Program-made: the position numbers and the translations under genes
Notes under the pieces: model-generated
The model's database searches: none
What the model saw: only the letters and a program-made list of their open reading frames with translations
Told to the model about the DNA's origin: nothing
Shown here: positions 37,800 through 52,437 of the stretch, in pieces
Layout: each line of letters begins with the position of its first letter
Numbering within the stretch: position 1 is the first letter of the stretch
NCBI GenBank assembly: GCA_026122225.1
Contig: JANEZZ010000404.1
Coordinates: forward strand, 1,054,001 to 1,118,000
Direction of reading: 5' to 3'
Source: Heloderma charlesbogerti
Taxonomy: Eukaryota > Chordata > Lepidosauria > Squamata > Helodermatidae
Length of the DNA stretch: 64,000 nt

Positions 37800-38061
37800 T
37801 CCCAGCTATGCCTGAGATCCTGGGGAGCAGACAGTACCGGACTCAATCAATCAGTGATCCAACTCCGTAAAAGGAGGCTTTGTAGGTTCCTATGACCTCA
37901 CCATACACAGACAAGTGGCTCAATCTGCCTTCCCCAATGTGGCAGCCATGAACACCTCCCTTGGTGCCCACAGGCCCTCTGTCCTAATTGATTCTATTTA
38001 GCTAGTTTAGTTGGTCCTGGGAGAGAAAACGTGCACGTGTGTATTTGGGCGATGATCCAAT

Positions 38062-39841
38062 TTGCCTTCTGTGAAATGGGTGTTTTGAACAATGCAAAGA
38101 AATTGAGGAAAACAACAGAATGGGAAAGACTAGAGATCTCTTCAAGAAAATTGGAGATCTCAAGGGAACGTTTTGTGCAAAGACGGGCATGATAAAGGAC
38201 AAAGAAGGCAGGGACCTAACAGAAGCAGATGAGATTAAGAAGAGGTGGCAAGAATACACAGAAGAACTATACAGGAAAGATCTTAATGTCCCTGATAGCC
38301 ATGATAGTGTGGCCACTGAACTTGAGCCGGACATCCTCGAGAGTGAAGTCAAGTGGGCCTTAGGAAGCATTACTAACAACAAAGCTAGCAGAGATGACAG
38401 TATTCCAGCTGAGCTATTTAAAATCCTAAAAGATGATGCTGTTAAAGTGCTGCATTCAATATGGCAACAAACTTGGAACACTCAACAATGGCCACAAGAC
38501 TGGAAAAGGTCAGTTTACATTCCAATTCCAAAGAAGAGCAATGCCAAAGAGTGTTCAAACTACCGCACAATTGCGCTCACTTCCCATGCCAGCAAGGTGA
38601 TGCTCAAAATCCTACAAGCTAGGCTTCAGCAGTATACGAACTGAGAACTACCGGAAGTACAAGCTGGGTTTCGAAGAGGCAGAGGAACTAGAGATCAAAT
38701 CACCAACGTTCGCTGGATCATGGAGAAAGCAAGAGAATTCCAGGAAAACGTCTATTTCTGCTTCATTGACTATGCTAAAGCCTTTGATTGTGTGGATCAC
38801 AACAAACTGTGGCAAATTCTTAAAGTGATGGGAGTACCAGACCACCTTACCTGTCTCCTGAGAAACCTGTACGAGGGTCAAGAAGCAACAGTAAGAACCA
38901 GACATGGAACAACCGAGTGGTTCAAAATTGGGAAAGGAGTACGACAAGGCTGCATATTGTCACCCTGCTTATTTAACTTATATGCAGAGTACATCATGAG
39001 AAATGCGGGGTTGGATGAATCACAGGTCGGAATTAAGATTGCTGGGAGAATTATCAACAACCTCCGATATGCAGATGATACCACCCTAATGGCAGAAAGC
39101 GAAGAGGATCTAAAGAGCCTCTTGTTGAGGGTGAAAGAGGAGAGTGCAAAAGCTGGTTTGAAACTCAACATTACAAAAACTAAGATCATGGCATCTGGCC
39201 CTATCACTTCCTGGCATATAGAAGGGGAAGAAATGGAAGCAGTGACAGATTTTACTTTCTTGAGCTCCAAGATCACTGCAGATGGTGACTGTAGCCATGA
39301 AATTAAAAGATGCTTGCTCCTTGGGAGGAAAGCTATGGCCAACCTAGACAGCATAGTAAGAAGCAGAGACATCACCTTGCCGACAAAGGTCCGTCTAATC
39401 AAAGCTATGGTCTTCCCAGTAGTAATGTATGGCTGTGAGAGCTGGACTATAAGGAAGGCTGAGCGCCGAAGAATTGATGCTTTCGAACTGTGGTGCTGGA
39501 GAAGACTCTTACGAGTCCCCTGGACTGCAAGGAGGTCAAATCAGTCCATACTAAAGGAAATCAACCCTGAGTGCTCATTGGAAGGACAGATACTGAAGCT
39601 GAAGCTCAAATATTTTAGCCACCTAATGCGAAGAGAAAACTCTCTGGAAAAGACCCTGATGCTGGGAAAGACTGAAGGCAAAAGGAGAAGGGGACGACAG
39701 AGGATGAGATGGCTAGATAGCATCACCGATGCAATGAAGATGAACTTGAGCACGCTCCGGGAGAGAGCGCAGGACAGGAAGGCCTGGCGTGCTATGGTCC
39801 ATGGGGTCACGAAGAGTCGGACACGACTGAACAACAAAGGA
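38062..39841 (+). mobile_element. RTE-BovB LINE, 5'-truncated
   Basis: The 3' terminus reads 'catggggtcacgaagagtcg', 'gacacgactgaacaacaaa', the hallmark end of BovB. Flanking words gatccaat (38054-38061) and gatcaaat (39842-39849) match at 7 of 8 and may be the target duplication. BovB is known for its patchy, horizontally transferred distribution centred on squamates and ruminants, which supports the host call. Confidence 0.95.
38075..39840 (+). pseudogene. BovB ORF2 reverse transcriptase, one stop
   Basis: The frame encodes about 590 codons of RTE ORF2, lacking the N-terminal endonuclease. It starts in the linker (NNRMGKTRDLFKKIGDLKG) and runs through the RT: KRSVYIPIPKKSNAKECSNY, AGFRRGRGTRDQI, YFCFIDYAKAFDCVDH, GVRQGCILSPCLFNLY and an intact catalytic YADD at 39068-39079. 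It ends in the C-terminal WRAMVHGVTKSRTRLNN. The only in-frame break is the TGA at 38642-38644 before ELPEVQAGF, where related elements have Arg; a CGA-to-TGA change at a CpG explains it. The frame is the best preserved of the LINEs here, so the insertion is probably among the younger ones. Confidence 0.93.
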
Positions 39842-39849
39842 GATCAAAT

Positions 39850-41620
39850 GCATGGTTCAGTACCTGTGGCTCAAACCCAACCTATGCCTTTCCTCAGTTT
39901 CTTGGGCAAGTTACTTGCCTTTTGTGACTAGCCACTACCCCTGCAGCAGCCATTTTGTGGTGGTGCCCATGACAGTTTCTCAAATTTCCAAGTGCACCCA
40001 CAGGCCCAAAATGGCTGGGGACCCTTGGGCTAACTACACCCTTGCTAATCCTTCTCACCTCTGTTAGGTACAAAAATTCTATTTTTTGGAATTTGCAGCC
40101 AAGGTTCACACAAACAAAAGCCCAATTAAAGCAACTATTTGCTAAAATTCATGGAGACGAGCCTTGTACAATTTGGATGTCTGGACAACTGCTACTGTGG
40201 TTACTCGCCGTCTGCTACCTTCATTGCCAATGAATACAAACGGCTTTGAACTGGAATTTTCCCTCCTTTTAATCCAACACATCAAAGCAAGCAAGGATGA
40301 AATATTTATTTGGACAATTCAAAAGTCCTGCAAAAATATGGGATTGCTGCTACTGCAGACTTTGTGCACAATCCACAGGGGAAATGCTGCATGTCCCACC
40401 AGAAAAGAGAGGTGCATGAGCCCAAGTATGTTGTTCTTACACATCTCCCATCCATTTTATCAGGGTTTGCATCTGAGAGTTCCTAGCAGTTATGTCACTG
40501 AATGTACTTTGGGGGATTTTAGGGTTCCTCCAAGGGAGTGTTTTGGCCCCAGAGGCCTGGCCTGCCTTGCATGTGAATTGACTCTGCCTCAAATCTTCCA
40601 CAATGCACCAGAGGAGTTCCATGGCAGACAATTCAATACAGATCTAGTTCTTTGAGGTGAAAAAGTTTGAGTTGCACTGCTCTAAGGGTTTCCCAGCCCT
40701 GTTTGTTTAGTAGGAACACACACACACACACACACACAGAGCACATTCTTGCTGGAAATATTCCAAACTTTTAACAGTTCACTAGAAACGAAGTCATTCT
40801 GCCAAGCTGCTTTCTAACAGTACAAATGTAATTGCTGTTAGCCTGTATTTACAATCGCTGTAATTCTTATAAAGAACTCACAAGTTTCACTTTTAACACA
40901 GACAGCAAGCATTTCAGAGACTTCATTATCCCTGCATTGTTATTATACATTATTCCACTTTAATTACTTAACCACAGAAGTCAGTAGAATTACTCTGAGC
41001 ACCCAAAAGGAAGCAAAAGAGCACTCCAGTCAATACACCCAGATCTTTGGAGAACATGTGTCTGTTAAACAAAAAAGTCTAGTCACTGCAACACATAAGA
41101 TTTGTTTCAGTGCAGGCATCCTCTCCTCTCCACCAAAGCCAAGATCATCATGATGAAGTTTCAAAACCCGTGCAAGCTGCCCCATCCCCCAGATTCTGTT
41201 TCTTGCTCACAACAGCTCAAAAGCTGCATGCTGCAGGCTAGCTGTAGATTTCTAATTTATTACAGTAGAAACTAGTATCCAGCAATACATTCAGCAACAT
41301 TTATTGTCATTATGGAGGGAGCAATCCTATGGCCAGTAGACGCTGCCTAGAGAGCCACAGGATTGTTTGGTTTCTGGGAACCGAGGTCAGAGCAGAAACC
41401 GCGCTCCCCTCCCCCTCGTAGCTAGTGTGGTTCTCTCCATGCTCAAAAACGGAGTGCGGGGACAGGGAAAAGGGGGCAGGGCGGGAAGGAGACGGGGGAA
41501 GCTGCTTTATGCTCCAGGCCCCTTCCCTCCCCCTCCCTGAAGCTGCACCTAGACCTAGACAGGAAAGATCGCCTAGACAGGCAAGATTTGCCATCTAGGC
41601 AAAAACTGCGCCCTTGCTGT
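39850..41620. other. Unassigned intronic DNA
   Basis: It contains a CA microsatellite at 40719-40739. No exon or clear element is seen. Confidence 0.5.
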
Positions 41621-41624
41621 ATTT

Positions 41625-42135
41625 CTAGATCACCTTTCTGAAGCCAACCAAGGCAGTTTACAAAAAGTTCTGAAAATAAAAACCATAAATAATACAGCAA
41701 AACATTAAAAACAACCTTGAAAACCATTACAATTTAAAAAGCCAGCTTAAAAAAGATGCATCTTGACTCCCTTTCCGCATGCAGAGAGAGGGGAGACCAG
41801 TTGTAGTTCCAGAGTTTGGGAGCAACACAGGAGAAAGCCCTTTCCCGCATGCCAAACAAGTGGCCCTCCAGAAGCAAAGGTGTCTTCCCAAGGGCTTCTC
41901 CTGCTGGTCTTAATAACCGGGCATATTCATAAGGAGAGAGGTAGCCAGGCACTATGCCGTTTGAAGGTTACGACCAACGCCTTGAATTGAGCCCCGAAAA
42001 CAACTGGCAGCCAGTGCAGATCTTTCAGTACCAGGGTGATGAGATTATGATAACATGCACTGGCTAGCAGCCTAGCGGCCTCATTTTACACCAGTTGAGG
42101 CTTCTGGATGCTCTTCAAGAGGGCCCCCACGTACA
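41625..42135. repeat. Unclassified reptile repeat (LINE-like?)
   Basis: A 'caaggcagtttacaaaa' and 'aaaaccataaataatacagc' tail leads into 'tagccaggcactatgccg', 'ccttgaattgagccccg', 'aactggcagccagtgcag' and 'caccagttgaggcttctgg'. The order is shared, with much divergence, with 50935-51990. I cannot name the family. Confidence 0.6.
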
Positions 42136-42447
42136 TTTCACAGGGCTTGAATGGGGTGGTGGTTCTCACTGTAAAGGGGAAACTATCACCCATCCGGCCC
42201 AACAACAAGTGTGTTCAAAGGCTTTAATGCTCCAGCAAATGTACTGGACATTTCCAATGCCAGCTTTGACAGTGTGTTTTTTCGTGTTTCTCTAAAATGT
42301 AGTCCTCCTCTGGTTCATCTGGAGTATCCCACACTGTACCTCAACCAGCATGCATAGATGTCCCCAACCTTACCCATTCATATTTTACAGCCATGAGACA
42401 TACCTCATGGAGGTGTGTGCCATGTAATAATTAACAAGCCTCTAAGG

Positions 42448-42584
42448 CAGCCTTCCGCAACCTGGTGCCCTCCAGATGTTTTGGACTACAAGTCCCAGAA
42501 CTACTGACCACTAGCCATGCTGGGTGGGGCTGATGGGAGTCGGGGTGCAAAACATCTGGAAGAAACTAGGTTGGGGGAGGCTTT
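42448..42584. mobile_element. Palindromic hAT-type MITE
   Basis: CAGCCTTCCGCAACCTGGTG is on the left and 'aaactaggttgggggaggct' on the right, with 'ttggactacaagtcccag' in the arm. The duplication is not preserved. Confidence 0.8.
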
Positions 42585-42589
42585 GCAGA

Positions 42590-44770
42590 CGAAACACAGC
42601 AACCCCCCCCCCTACAGAATTGTTGCAGACAACAATTCAGAGGGAATTAGCTCAACAGGAGGCTAGGAGGAGGGACAGAAAGACAGGGAGAGAACATGAA
42701 GTGGCAAGACGGACAGACACAGTGACCCATGAAAAGCCAGTCCCATGAGGCATAGTGGGGGTTGAGCTGGGTCTCCGCGTGAAAAGGGGGGCAACTGCGG
42801 CTCTATATGGTCTTCCTTATTCCAAGGTAGCGAGTGCTGACAGCACAGGACGCCATGTCCCAACGGGGCTAGGGTGGGAAGCTGAGAGACAGACTTGTAA
42901 AAAAGGGGGGGGCAACACTGAGACACTTCCAGAGGACCATTAAGGAAGCTGTGTTGGAGGCCCATCAAAGGTGTGCGTCCACACAGCTTGCATTAGCAGG
43001 AGTTTTCCTTTCCTGGGAAGCAAAAGGTTCTAACACACACCACAGTCTCTCCTCGGCTATTCACACAGGCATTCTCGAAAGTGTAAGCCTAGCACAAGTA
43101 ACTCCACCCCAAACCCACACAGTAAAGCGGTGTTGTGAATAGTCCCCTCATGTGGCACAATTATAGGACTGAGGAGGGACCGTCGCTTTGGGCAGAGCAC
43201 CTGCCCTGCACGCGTAAGTCCCCAAGATCCGTAGCCAGCATCTCCTGCTGAAAGATCGCAAGTGGCAGAGGTAGGAAAGGCTCCAGCATGGGGCCTTGGA
43301 GCCCTGCTCCCGGTCAGGGCGCATCATCCCATGCTAGGCAGACCAATGGTCTGGCTCAGGAACTTTCAGATTGTATACATGCACACCATGACAAAAATGA
43401 AAAAGCACAAGCATTTTTCAGAAGGTGGCAACTTATGCAATGCAAACGAGCCCCGCGATTCATCACAGGAGGCGTTCTAGTCCAAGCCTCTGCTCAGCTC
43501 CCCCACAATCCATCTTTATTATCTAGGCTCCAGAGCAATGTATGCCGAGCAAATGCCTCCAGTCCTCAAGAAAGAGAGCCTGTCGACACAGTGCTGAGGA
43601 ACACACACACACCGGGGCCATGGGGCAGTCTAATCGGGGCGGGGGGAGGCATTCCTGAGAAGGAATTTGAGATTCCTTCTCAGCCACAAATACAGTGAGC
43701 AGGCCACAAATCCTGACCTTGAGCAAAACCCATTCTTGGAGGGCGTTTTCCACCCAGTTATGCATAGAGTAGAGACCAGAGACCCATCTCTCACTGTTTC
43801 CAAAGTTTAGCAGCATACACAGCAACAAACTAGTTCAAAATGATGGGTGCATCGGAAGTTGTCTTTTAAAAGAGAAATATTTCAGTGCTACACGATCCCC
43901 TTAAACCATGCATCTTCTTAGCTGGCCAGCCCAACAGATGCCTCTTTGTGTGAGCCAGCCATTCCACACTAAATCATTCTGACAGCCAAGACACACATTT
44001 AGGGAACGTTAGGAAAGCAAGAGGCAAGGACAAAAACAGACAGGGAGAGAGCACCATTTCACAGCTTTCTGGGCTGTATGGCATGAACTTTAGCCTTCTT
44101 TAAAAAAAGAAAAGAGAAGCAACTTCGAGGGAAGAACTAGATTTCAAACAGCTCCATTTTTCTAGATCAGCAAAACTTCCAAATAGAATGCCAAGCAAAG
44201 CTCCCACCCCTCAAAACAATTATGGAACAGCTATGGAAGTTTATGCGCTCCCAGCTCATGTGTGTGAACACGAGTTGCATGAGTGATCATACTCAACCAC
44301 AAAAACACACACAATGTAAAAAATGAATGGTGAAAATAATGATGATGATCTCCTCGGCCAATAATACAATCCCACCCTGTTCAGTCTAGGCCTACTATAA
44401 TCCTAGTTAGAAAGGGCAACACAAGCCACTTGGGCCCACAAAGAGTTCTACAAAAGATGGTCCTGTTTGTTTTAATAAGGGTTATTTGCATGCAAGCTTT
44501 TTGTGCAGACAGGGATGAGGGAGAAACACAGGACAACGGGAATAAAGCAAGAGACCCAAATTATTATTTCCAATACAAGAAGAAATTAATCAAGATGCAT
44601 TTACACCACCACCATATTTGGAGAATCCCACATTCACACTTGCCTCTTCTGGGCACCAATTCTAGAAATGCAGGTTTGACAAGAGCATCTTCTTGAGTAT
44701 ATGACCTTCCTGCTTAATTATAAGTGGACCAGTATCTCTATTAGCTGTAAGGGAAAATAAACAAGAAGGG
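42590..44770. other. Unassigned intronic DNA around a SINE
   Basis: Apart from the SINE at 43172-43365 there are C/G runs (42605-42612 and 42905-42911) and no recognised exon. Confidence 0.45.
43172..43365 (+). mobile_element. tRNA-derived SINE copy
   Basis: 'gctttgggcagagcacctgc', 'cacgcgtaagtccccaagat', 'ccagcatctcctgctgaaag' and 'cagaccaatggtctggctca' follow the same order as the copy at 2690-2886. Confidence 0.72.
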
Positions 44771-44774
44771 TGGG

Positions 44775-44868
44775 AAACATGTTCCCCTCCAGATGTTGAA
44801 CTCCATTTTCCACCACTGGCTTATGGGAGTTACAGTCTAACATCTGAAGGGCCACAACTTCCCCAGCC
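44775..44868. mobile_element. hAT-type MITE fragment
   Basis: 'cccctccagatgttgaactc' and 'gggagttacagtctaacatc' are the opposing arms; the tips are eroded. Confidence 0.6.
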
Positions 44869-44884
44869 CAGATATACATGACAT

Positions 44885-47190
44885 ACACAGTCACGGTCAG
44901 ATCACTACCTGGTGGGGTTGGACTTCTTGGTTCCATAACCCCTCCGCAGGAGTGGAGGACCCATTAAGATGGTCCACCCCAGGCGTCTTATGGATCCGAA
45001 TGGATTCCTGATTGCGCTTGGGGATTCTTTGGAGCACGCAAACGGCCGCTTGGTCAAGACCCTGGTGGATGGCTGGAATGCTGCCATCACCGGGGCATTA
45101 GACTGTGTGGCTCCGAGACACCCTCTCCCCTGAACAGAGCTCAGACTGCACCACGGTTCACCCCACGGTTGCGAGCTCTGAAGCGGGAGGTGAGACAGCT
45201 AGAGTGCCGGTTGCGGAAATCTTGCTCTGAAGACAATTAGACACGGGTTAGAGCTGTAGCTTCAGCCTACCACATGGCGATAAGAGCAGCAAAAAAGAAT
45301 TTCTATGCTGCCTCTATTGCGTCCACAGAATGCTGTCATAGGAGGCTGATCCAAGTGGTCAGTTGTTCCGGAACCAATGGGGCATTCTAAGACCTCCTGT
45401 GATGTGTTTGCAAAGCACTTTGCAGATAAAATTGACCAGATCAGGAATGCTATTCTGTGCGCTGTGGATATAGTTAATGAACAAGGGCCAGCCAGTGGTA
45501 GACCGGTTGCGTGGGATCGGTTCCAGCTTCTTCCTTCTGAGGAAGTGGACAAGGTGCTTTCTCCTTTAAGGCCAACCACCTGCTTACTCAATCCTTGCCC
45601 ACCTTGGCTCATTATGAGCTGCAGGGAGACTTAGGGAGGGGATCAAGGCGGTGGTGAATGCCTCCCTCAAGGAGGGAGTGATGCCATTAGCCTTCAAGGA
45701 GGCGGTGATAAGACCACTGTTAAAGAAGCCCTCCTTGGATCCCCAAGACCTAAACAACTTTCAGCTGTTCTCGAATCTACCATTTTGGGGCAAAGTGATT
45801 GAGCGGGTGGTGGCATTGCAGTTACACTTGGAAGAAGCCAATTACCTGGATCCATTTCAACTGGGCTTCAGGCCTGGGCATGGGACAGAAATGGGCTTGG
45901 TGGATGATATGGGGACGGCTCTGGATAGGGGCGAATGCTCCTTCCTTTTTCTTCTCGATCTCTCCGTGGCTTTTGATACCATTGACCACAGTATCCTCCT
46001 GGACAGCCTGGAGGGGTTGGGCATAGGGGACACCGTATTACGGTGGTTCCAGTCCTTCCTCTCTGGCAGGTACCAGAGGATAGCTCTGGGGGAGGAGACT
46101 TCAGACCCTTGGCTGCTCACTTGCGGGGTGCCACAGGGTTCTATTCTCTCCTCGATGTTATTTAACATCTATGTGACACCCCTGGGGTCTGTCATCAGGA
46201 GGTTTGGGGTGCAGTGTCACCAATATGTTGGTGACACACAACTCTAAATCTCATTTAAATCCTCGCCAAGGTTAGCTATAGAAACCCTGTCCAAGTGTCT
46301 GGAGTCAGTGAGTGGCTGGATGGGAAGGACTCAGCTGAAACTGAACCTCGACAAAACGGAAGTACTTTTGGTGGGAGACAAGGTGAGGCTGGGGGAGGTT
46401 GACCTGGTGTTCAGTGGGGTGTGGCTGCCCCTGAAGGACCGGGTCTGCAGTATAGGGGTCATTTTAGACTCCCAGCTGTCCACGGAGGCTCAGGTGTCAG
46501 CTGTGAGCTGGGCGGCGCTGTATCAACTCCATCTGATATGGTGGCTGCACCCTACCTCCCTAATCATCTGCCTCCATCAGTAGTTCATGCCCTGGTCTCC
46601 TCTCGCCTAGACTACTGTAATGCGCTCTATGTGGGGTTACCCTTGAAGATGGTTCGGAAGTTGCTGCTGGTGCAGAATGCGGCGGCCCGCCTGATTAAAG
46701 GCAGCCGTTGGCGAGACCACATCACTCCAGTGCTGAAGGAGTTGCACTGGTTATCAGTTGTTTTCCGGGCCAAATTCAAGGTGTTGGCACTGACCTTTCA
46801 AACCCTACATGGTTCCAGCCCAGTCTATCCTAAGGAGCACCTCCAACAACATGAGACCGGCCTCAGAAGGCCTTCTCGCTGTCCCATCAGCCAGGACAGC
46901 TAGGCTGGGGAGGCCTAGGGAGAAGGCCTTTTCTGTGGTGGGCCCCACTTTGTGGAATTCCCACCCTAGTGACCTCTGCCATGCCCCCTCTTTGATGAGC
47001 TTCCACCAGGCTTTGAAAACCTGACTGCTCAGGTGGACATTTGAGGTAGGTTAGGGTTTTTTACAGCAAACTTGTTTTGTTGAGTTGATTATGTAAATTT
47101 GTTGTATTTTGTGTTATTTGTATTGTATGCTGTCTTGAGTGGCTGGGTAGCCGGCCAGATGGGCAGCTAACAAATCTAAGAAAGAAAGAA
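44885..47190 (+). mobile_element. L2 LINE, 5'-truncated
   Basis: It starts at the end of the endonuclease (codons for SRSDHYLVGLDFLVP) and runs to a 3' untranslated region ending 'gtcttgagtggctgggtag' and 'gggcagctaacaaatc'. The protein fragments are typical of reptile L2. Confidence 0.92.
44890..47022 (+). pseudogene. L2 ORF2 (endonuclease end and RT), dead
   Basis: Segments in order: SRSDHYLVGLDFLVP, a linker (GSVMPLAFKEAV-type region, here KEGVMPLAFKEAVIRPLLKK), DLNNFQLFSNLPFWGKVIE, FRPGHGTEMGLVDDM, FLFLLDLSVAFDTIDHSILL, GVPQGSILSSMLFNIY, then the catalytic box. The box reads YVGD at 46224-46235 where L2 needs YADD, so the first catalytic Asp is lost. The thumb and C-terminus follow in shifted frames (SSRLDYCNALYVGLPLK, LVQNAAARLI, LHWLSVVFRAKFKVL). 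Stops at about 44933 and 46245 and several frame changes confirm decay. Confidence 0.9.
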
Positions 47191-47510
47191 ATATGTCGAC
47201 CTAAACATTCAATGCTCAGAGGTGATTCTACCTGTGAACATGTTGGCTCTATTTAGTTATCAGATCAAGGATCTGAACAGATCTTCATAAGTCTAACTTC
47301 CGGGGGCGTGTGTGAGTGCCATGTTTCCTGCATGTGAGTGTGCCAACTGGGTGAGGTGTTTCTAGCTGCCTGTCTGTCTAGATTTATCTGGCAGTGAGAC
47401 CCGCTGAAACTGCTTCTGAGCAGGGTGTACCTCTGTCTCTTGCCACACTAACGCCTGAACAGGTACCAGATACTTCCACGGGAGCTTTTAAAGCACCCAT
47501 CTCCCTAGAC

Positions 47511-47634
47511 CAGCCTTTCTCAACCTGTAGTTTTCAACTACAGCTCTCAGCATTCCTGACTGCTGCCCATGATGGCTGGGCTGATGGGAGATGAAGTCCA
47601 AAACATCTGGAAGGCACCAGATTGGGGAAGCCTT
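47511..47634. mobile_element. Palindromic hAT-type MITE
   Basis: CAGCCTTTCTCAACCTGTAG is on the left and 'ggcaccagattggggaag' on the right. The flanks CCCTAGAC and GTCTACAC agree at 5 of 8. The left tip resembles a different hAT subgroup, so this may be a recombinant. Confidence 0.72.
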
Positions 47635-47739
47635 GTCTACACAGTGGGCACTGAATGGACAAGGATGCAGATACAGCTGTGGCAGGTCAGTCATAGCACC
47701 TTCCAGGAGGCCTTGGACAAAACACTCACTCACTCTCAA

Positions 47740-48089
47740 GCCCCTAGTCAGTCTTCACGTTCAGACAACACTCCAGGGTTCATCATGGGTTATTTCACCC
47801 ACAACAAGCCACGGTGCAACCCCCGCTTGGGGGCTTGTCATCTCATGCAATCCTGGCAAGCGTGGGTTATCCGAGGGTTAAACAACCTTTGCATAACCCT
47901 AAAACACACCGTGAGTTATGTGAGGGTTGCTTCACTCTCGGATAGCCCACGCTCGCTGGGTTCACATGACACAACCCCCAAGCAGGGGTTGCATATTCAA
48001 AATGGCAGCTACACACACCCTCCACGTGCCTCATTATCACCATGTGTTAAATGACCCACGGTGGGCTGCTGTGTCGTGTGAACAGCCCC
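47740..48089. repeat. Foldback repeat, U6-free paralogue
   Basis: It matches 17973-18328: 'gggttatccgagggttaaac', 'cacaacccccaagcaggggt', then an uninterrupted 'tgcatattcaaaatggcagc'. It therefore shows the empty site into which U6 inserted in the other copy. Confidence 0.8.
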
Positions 48090-48603
48090 AGTATGTCCAA
48101 ATGGAACTGGTAGGGTTGTTGCAAGGCCTGTGTGTGTTAAGACAAAAGATCCACCTGCTATTCTACTGAGCAAGAGGCAGATCTTGTGCAGAGTACTGAA
48201 TCCCTAGGGTTCTTGCCTTTTACTGTATTTTATGACTTTTTTTCTTTGCCCCCTTGAAGTGTATAAGGAAAGGCAGTGGGGCCAGAAGTTTATGGTCTTT
48301 ATTGCCATAAACTTAAACTTAATTTATTTTATTTAGTTAAAATAAGTAAAATAAAATAAAGTGGATGCGATGAAGACTATAAAACATTTCAGTATATACA
48401 GAACTTAATTTTAACGTTTTGATATGGCTTTTACAATTTTGCACTGTTTCCAAATGTACTGTGAACCATCCCTGATGGTTCTTGTGAGATTTTAAACATT
48501 CAAAAATGAATAATAGTAGTAACAGGTTAAAAAAGTGTTTTAGAAAATGCATGTTGTGTATGTGTATATATTCATCCGAAATGAAAAGTTAACACTGATG
48601 TGT

Positions 48604-48630
48604 CCCCCGCCCCCCCCCCGTGGGGGGGGC
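48604..48630. repeat. C-run/G-run hairpin
   Basis: A run of C with one G interruption faces a run of eight G across a GT spacer. Confidence 0.85.
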
Positions 48631-48897
48631 TTTCCAGCTCCTTAGGCTGCAATCCTAAACCCCCTTAACTGGGAGTAAACCTTATTAAACTCAATGGAAC
48701 GCAATCCATGTATAGGGTTGTGCCATTAGACACGTATGGTAAACGCTCCTCGGTGTGGAAATACTGTGCTGAAGAGCCGTATGCAAGTCGAGAGGTTTGC
48801 AAGAGCCCATGCAGTTTTCGGAATGGATACAGGAAATCCCACGCCTCTACACTTGGAACGGGATTAGCACCTGGTTATTCTGCGCTCACGATCATTA

Positions 48898-50930
<2,033 letters not shown>

Positions 50931-50934
50931 CTTT

Positions 50935-51990
50935 ACTTCAGGTGGGGCCAGGACTCAGAACAAGGCCTCAGAGGCTGATCTTAATGGTCAGGCAGGTTCA
51001 TACAAGAAAAGGCGGCTCTTCAGGTATCATAGTCCCAAGCCATTGAGGGCTTTATGGATTGAAACCACTACTTGCAATTGTACTCAGAAACAGAGAGAAA
51101 GGCATTTTGGCTGGTTCAGATTTGGTGAGGTATGTTCCATATGGATATGTAGTCCCACTTAATAAACTTGCTGCAGCTTTTTGCAGTAACTGTAGTTTCT
51201 AAACAATCCTCAAAGGCAACTCCACATGCAGCAGATTGCAACAAGATGTCACACTGCATGGATTAACTCTGGCAACACTATCTCTGACCTGGTTTGCAAG
51301 ATCATGGTGTACTTAACAAACCATGGTGGTGTGTTAACTCCGCCACATGTGCCAGTTCCATGCCAGCTGGATTTCCCTAATTACCCTTGCTAGCGCGTCT
51401 TGCTGTGTCATCCAGACCCGGGCAGCATGCCTTATTTGCGAGGGCAGCGACCTTCAAATAACCCATGGGCTGTTGTTGGGTTATTTGAAGGTGGTTGCGC
51501 CCCCCAAACAAGCCATGCCACCCAGGGTCAGAGGAGATGGCAAGCCATGCCAGGGAGGGTACTTAAGGACATCCAGCTGGCACCTGACTGGCACGTTCAG
51601 CAGGGGAAATAAGCCACCGTGGCTTATTTCCCTCGCTGCGACCATGCAAACCGGCCCACTGTCCAGAGAAGACTGTAGCGAGGGCATCGGCGTTAGCTGG
51701 AAGGTAGCCCATGTGACAGAAGCCACTCAGGCCTCTAAGGATCGGGCTGGATCGAAAAACATGCCCAGTCTGTGAACCTGATCTTTAAGAAGATCCAGAA
51801 CAGGCTGAACACTGAACACCACCTCCTGGCCCAGATGAACCAGCCACCCACGGCTCCTCCAGCTTGTCTGGACTGAGCTTCATTTGGTTGGCCCACATTC
51901 AATCCATTATCAGTTCAGCATTTTTACAGCTTCACCTGAAATGGATGAAAAACAGAAAAGGGATGGGGTGTCATCAGCATCTGATGAAAC
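50935..51990. repeat. Unclassified reptile repeat, longer copy
   Basis: 'agtcccaagccattgagggc', 'tgcagtaactgtagtttct', 'aaaggcaactccacatgcag', then 'ggctcctccagcttgtctgg', 'ttggcccacattcaatccat', 'cagcttcacctgaaatggat' and 'ggtgtcatcagcatctgatg'. The first part corresponds to 41625-42135; the rest matches a reptile repeat I recall but cannot name. A separate GGTTATTT/AAATAACC foldback-like block lies within it near 51430-51640. Confidence 0.55.
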
Positions 51991-52012
51991 CTTGCTTCAG
52001 ATTCCTGGACCA

Positions 52013-52014
<2 letters not shown>

Positions 52015-52072
<58 letters not shown>
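52015..52072. repeat. (GT)n(GA)n microsatellite
   Basis: A pure GT run passes into a pure GA run. Confidence 0.97.
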
Positions 52073-52249
52073 ACACGAGGGTCCCTGGGATCAGACCCTA
52101 TTCTAAAAGGGAGATGGAAAGCCTGGGTAATCAGATCTGGCCTCCTGAGCTTCCAGCTGCCTAGCCCTATTCTACAGCTAATGGTTAAGACTGATTCCCA
52201 TCGTGACTCCATTTTGATCTTGTTTTTAATCATTCACTTTGGTCTGACC

Positions 52250-52437
52250 CAGCAGAGGCTGGTGACTCTGATGCCAGTGGGGCAGTGGAACTGCTCCGAG
52301 TTTCAGTCAGAACCCTAAAGGAACTCTCCAAGGTGCTTCCACACTTTGGATAGCTCTTATAGAGTTCTGACTTATTCTGACTGAAACCAGGAACGGATTC
52401 ACCACCCCACTGATATTGGAGCCAGCAGCCTCCCTGG
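52250..52437. mobile_element. Foldback MITE, family X copy 1
   Basis: The ends 'cagcagaggctggtgac' and 'gccagcagcctccctgg' are inverted partners. The inner arms include 'agtttcagtcagaaccctaa' and 'agagttctgacttattctga'. The flanks TCTGACC and CCTGACC match at 6 of 7, a likely target duplication. The homologous copy is at 57221-57413. Confidence 0.75.

Noticed and set aside
39850..41620. Possible exon in the 163-codon open frame at 40164-40655
   Set aside because: There is no domain or similarity I can recognise, and the sequence is ordinary intronic DNA.
51997..52318. Proteins with CVCVCV/RERERE or SLSLSHTHTH tracts
   Set aside because: They are translations of the GT/GA microsatellite at 52015-52072.
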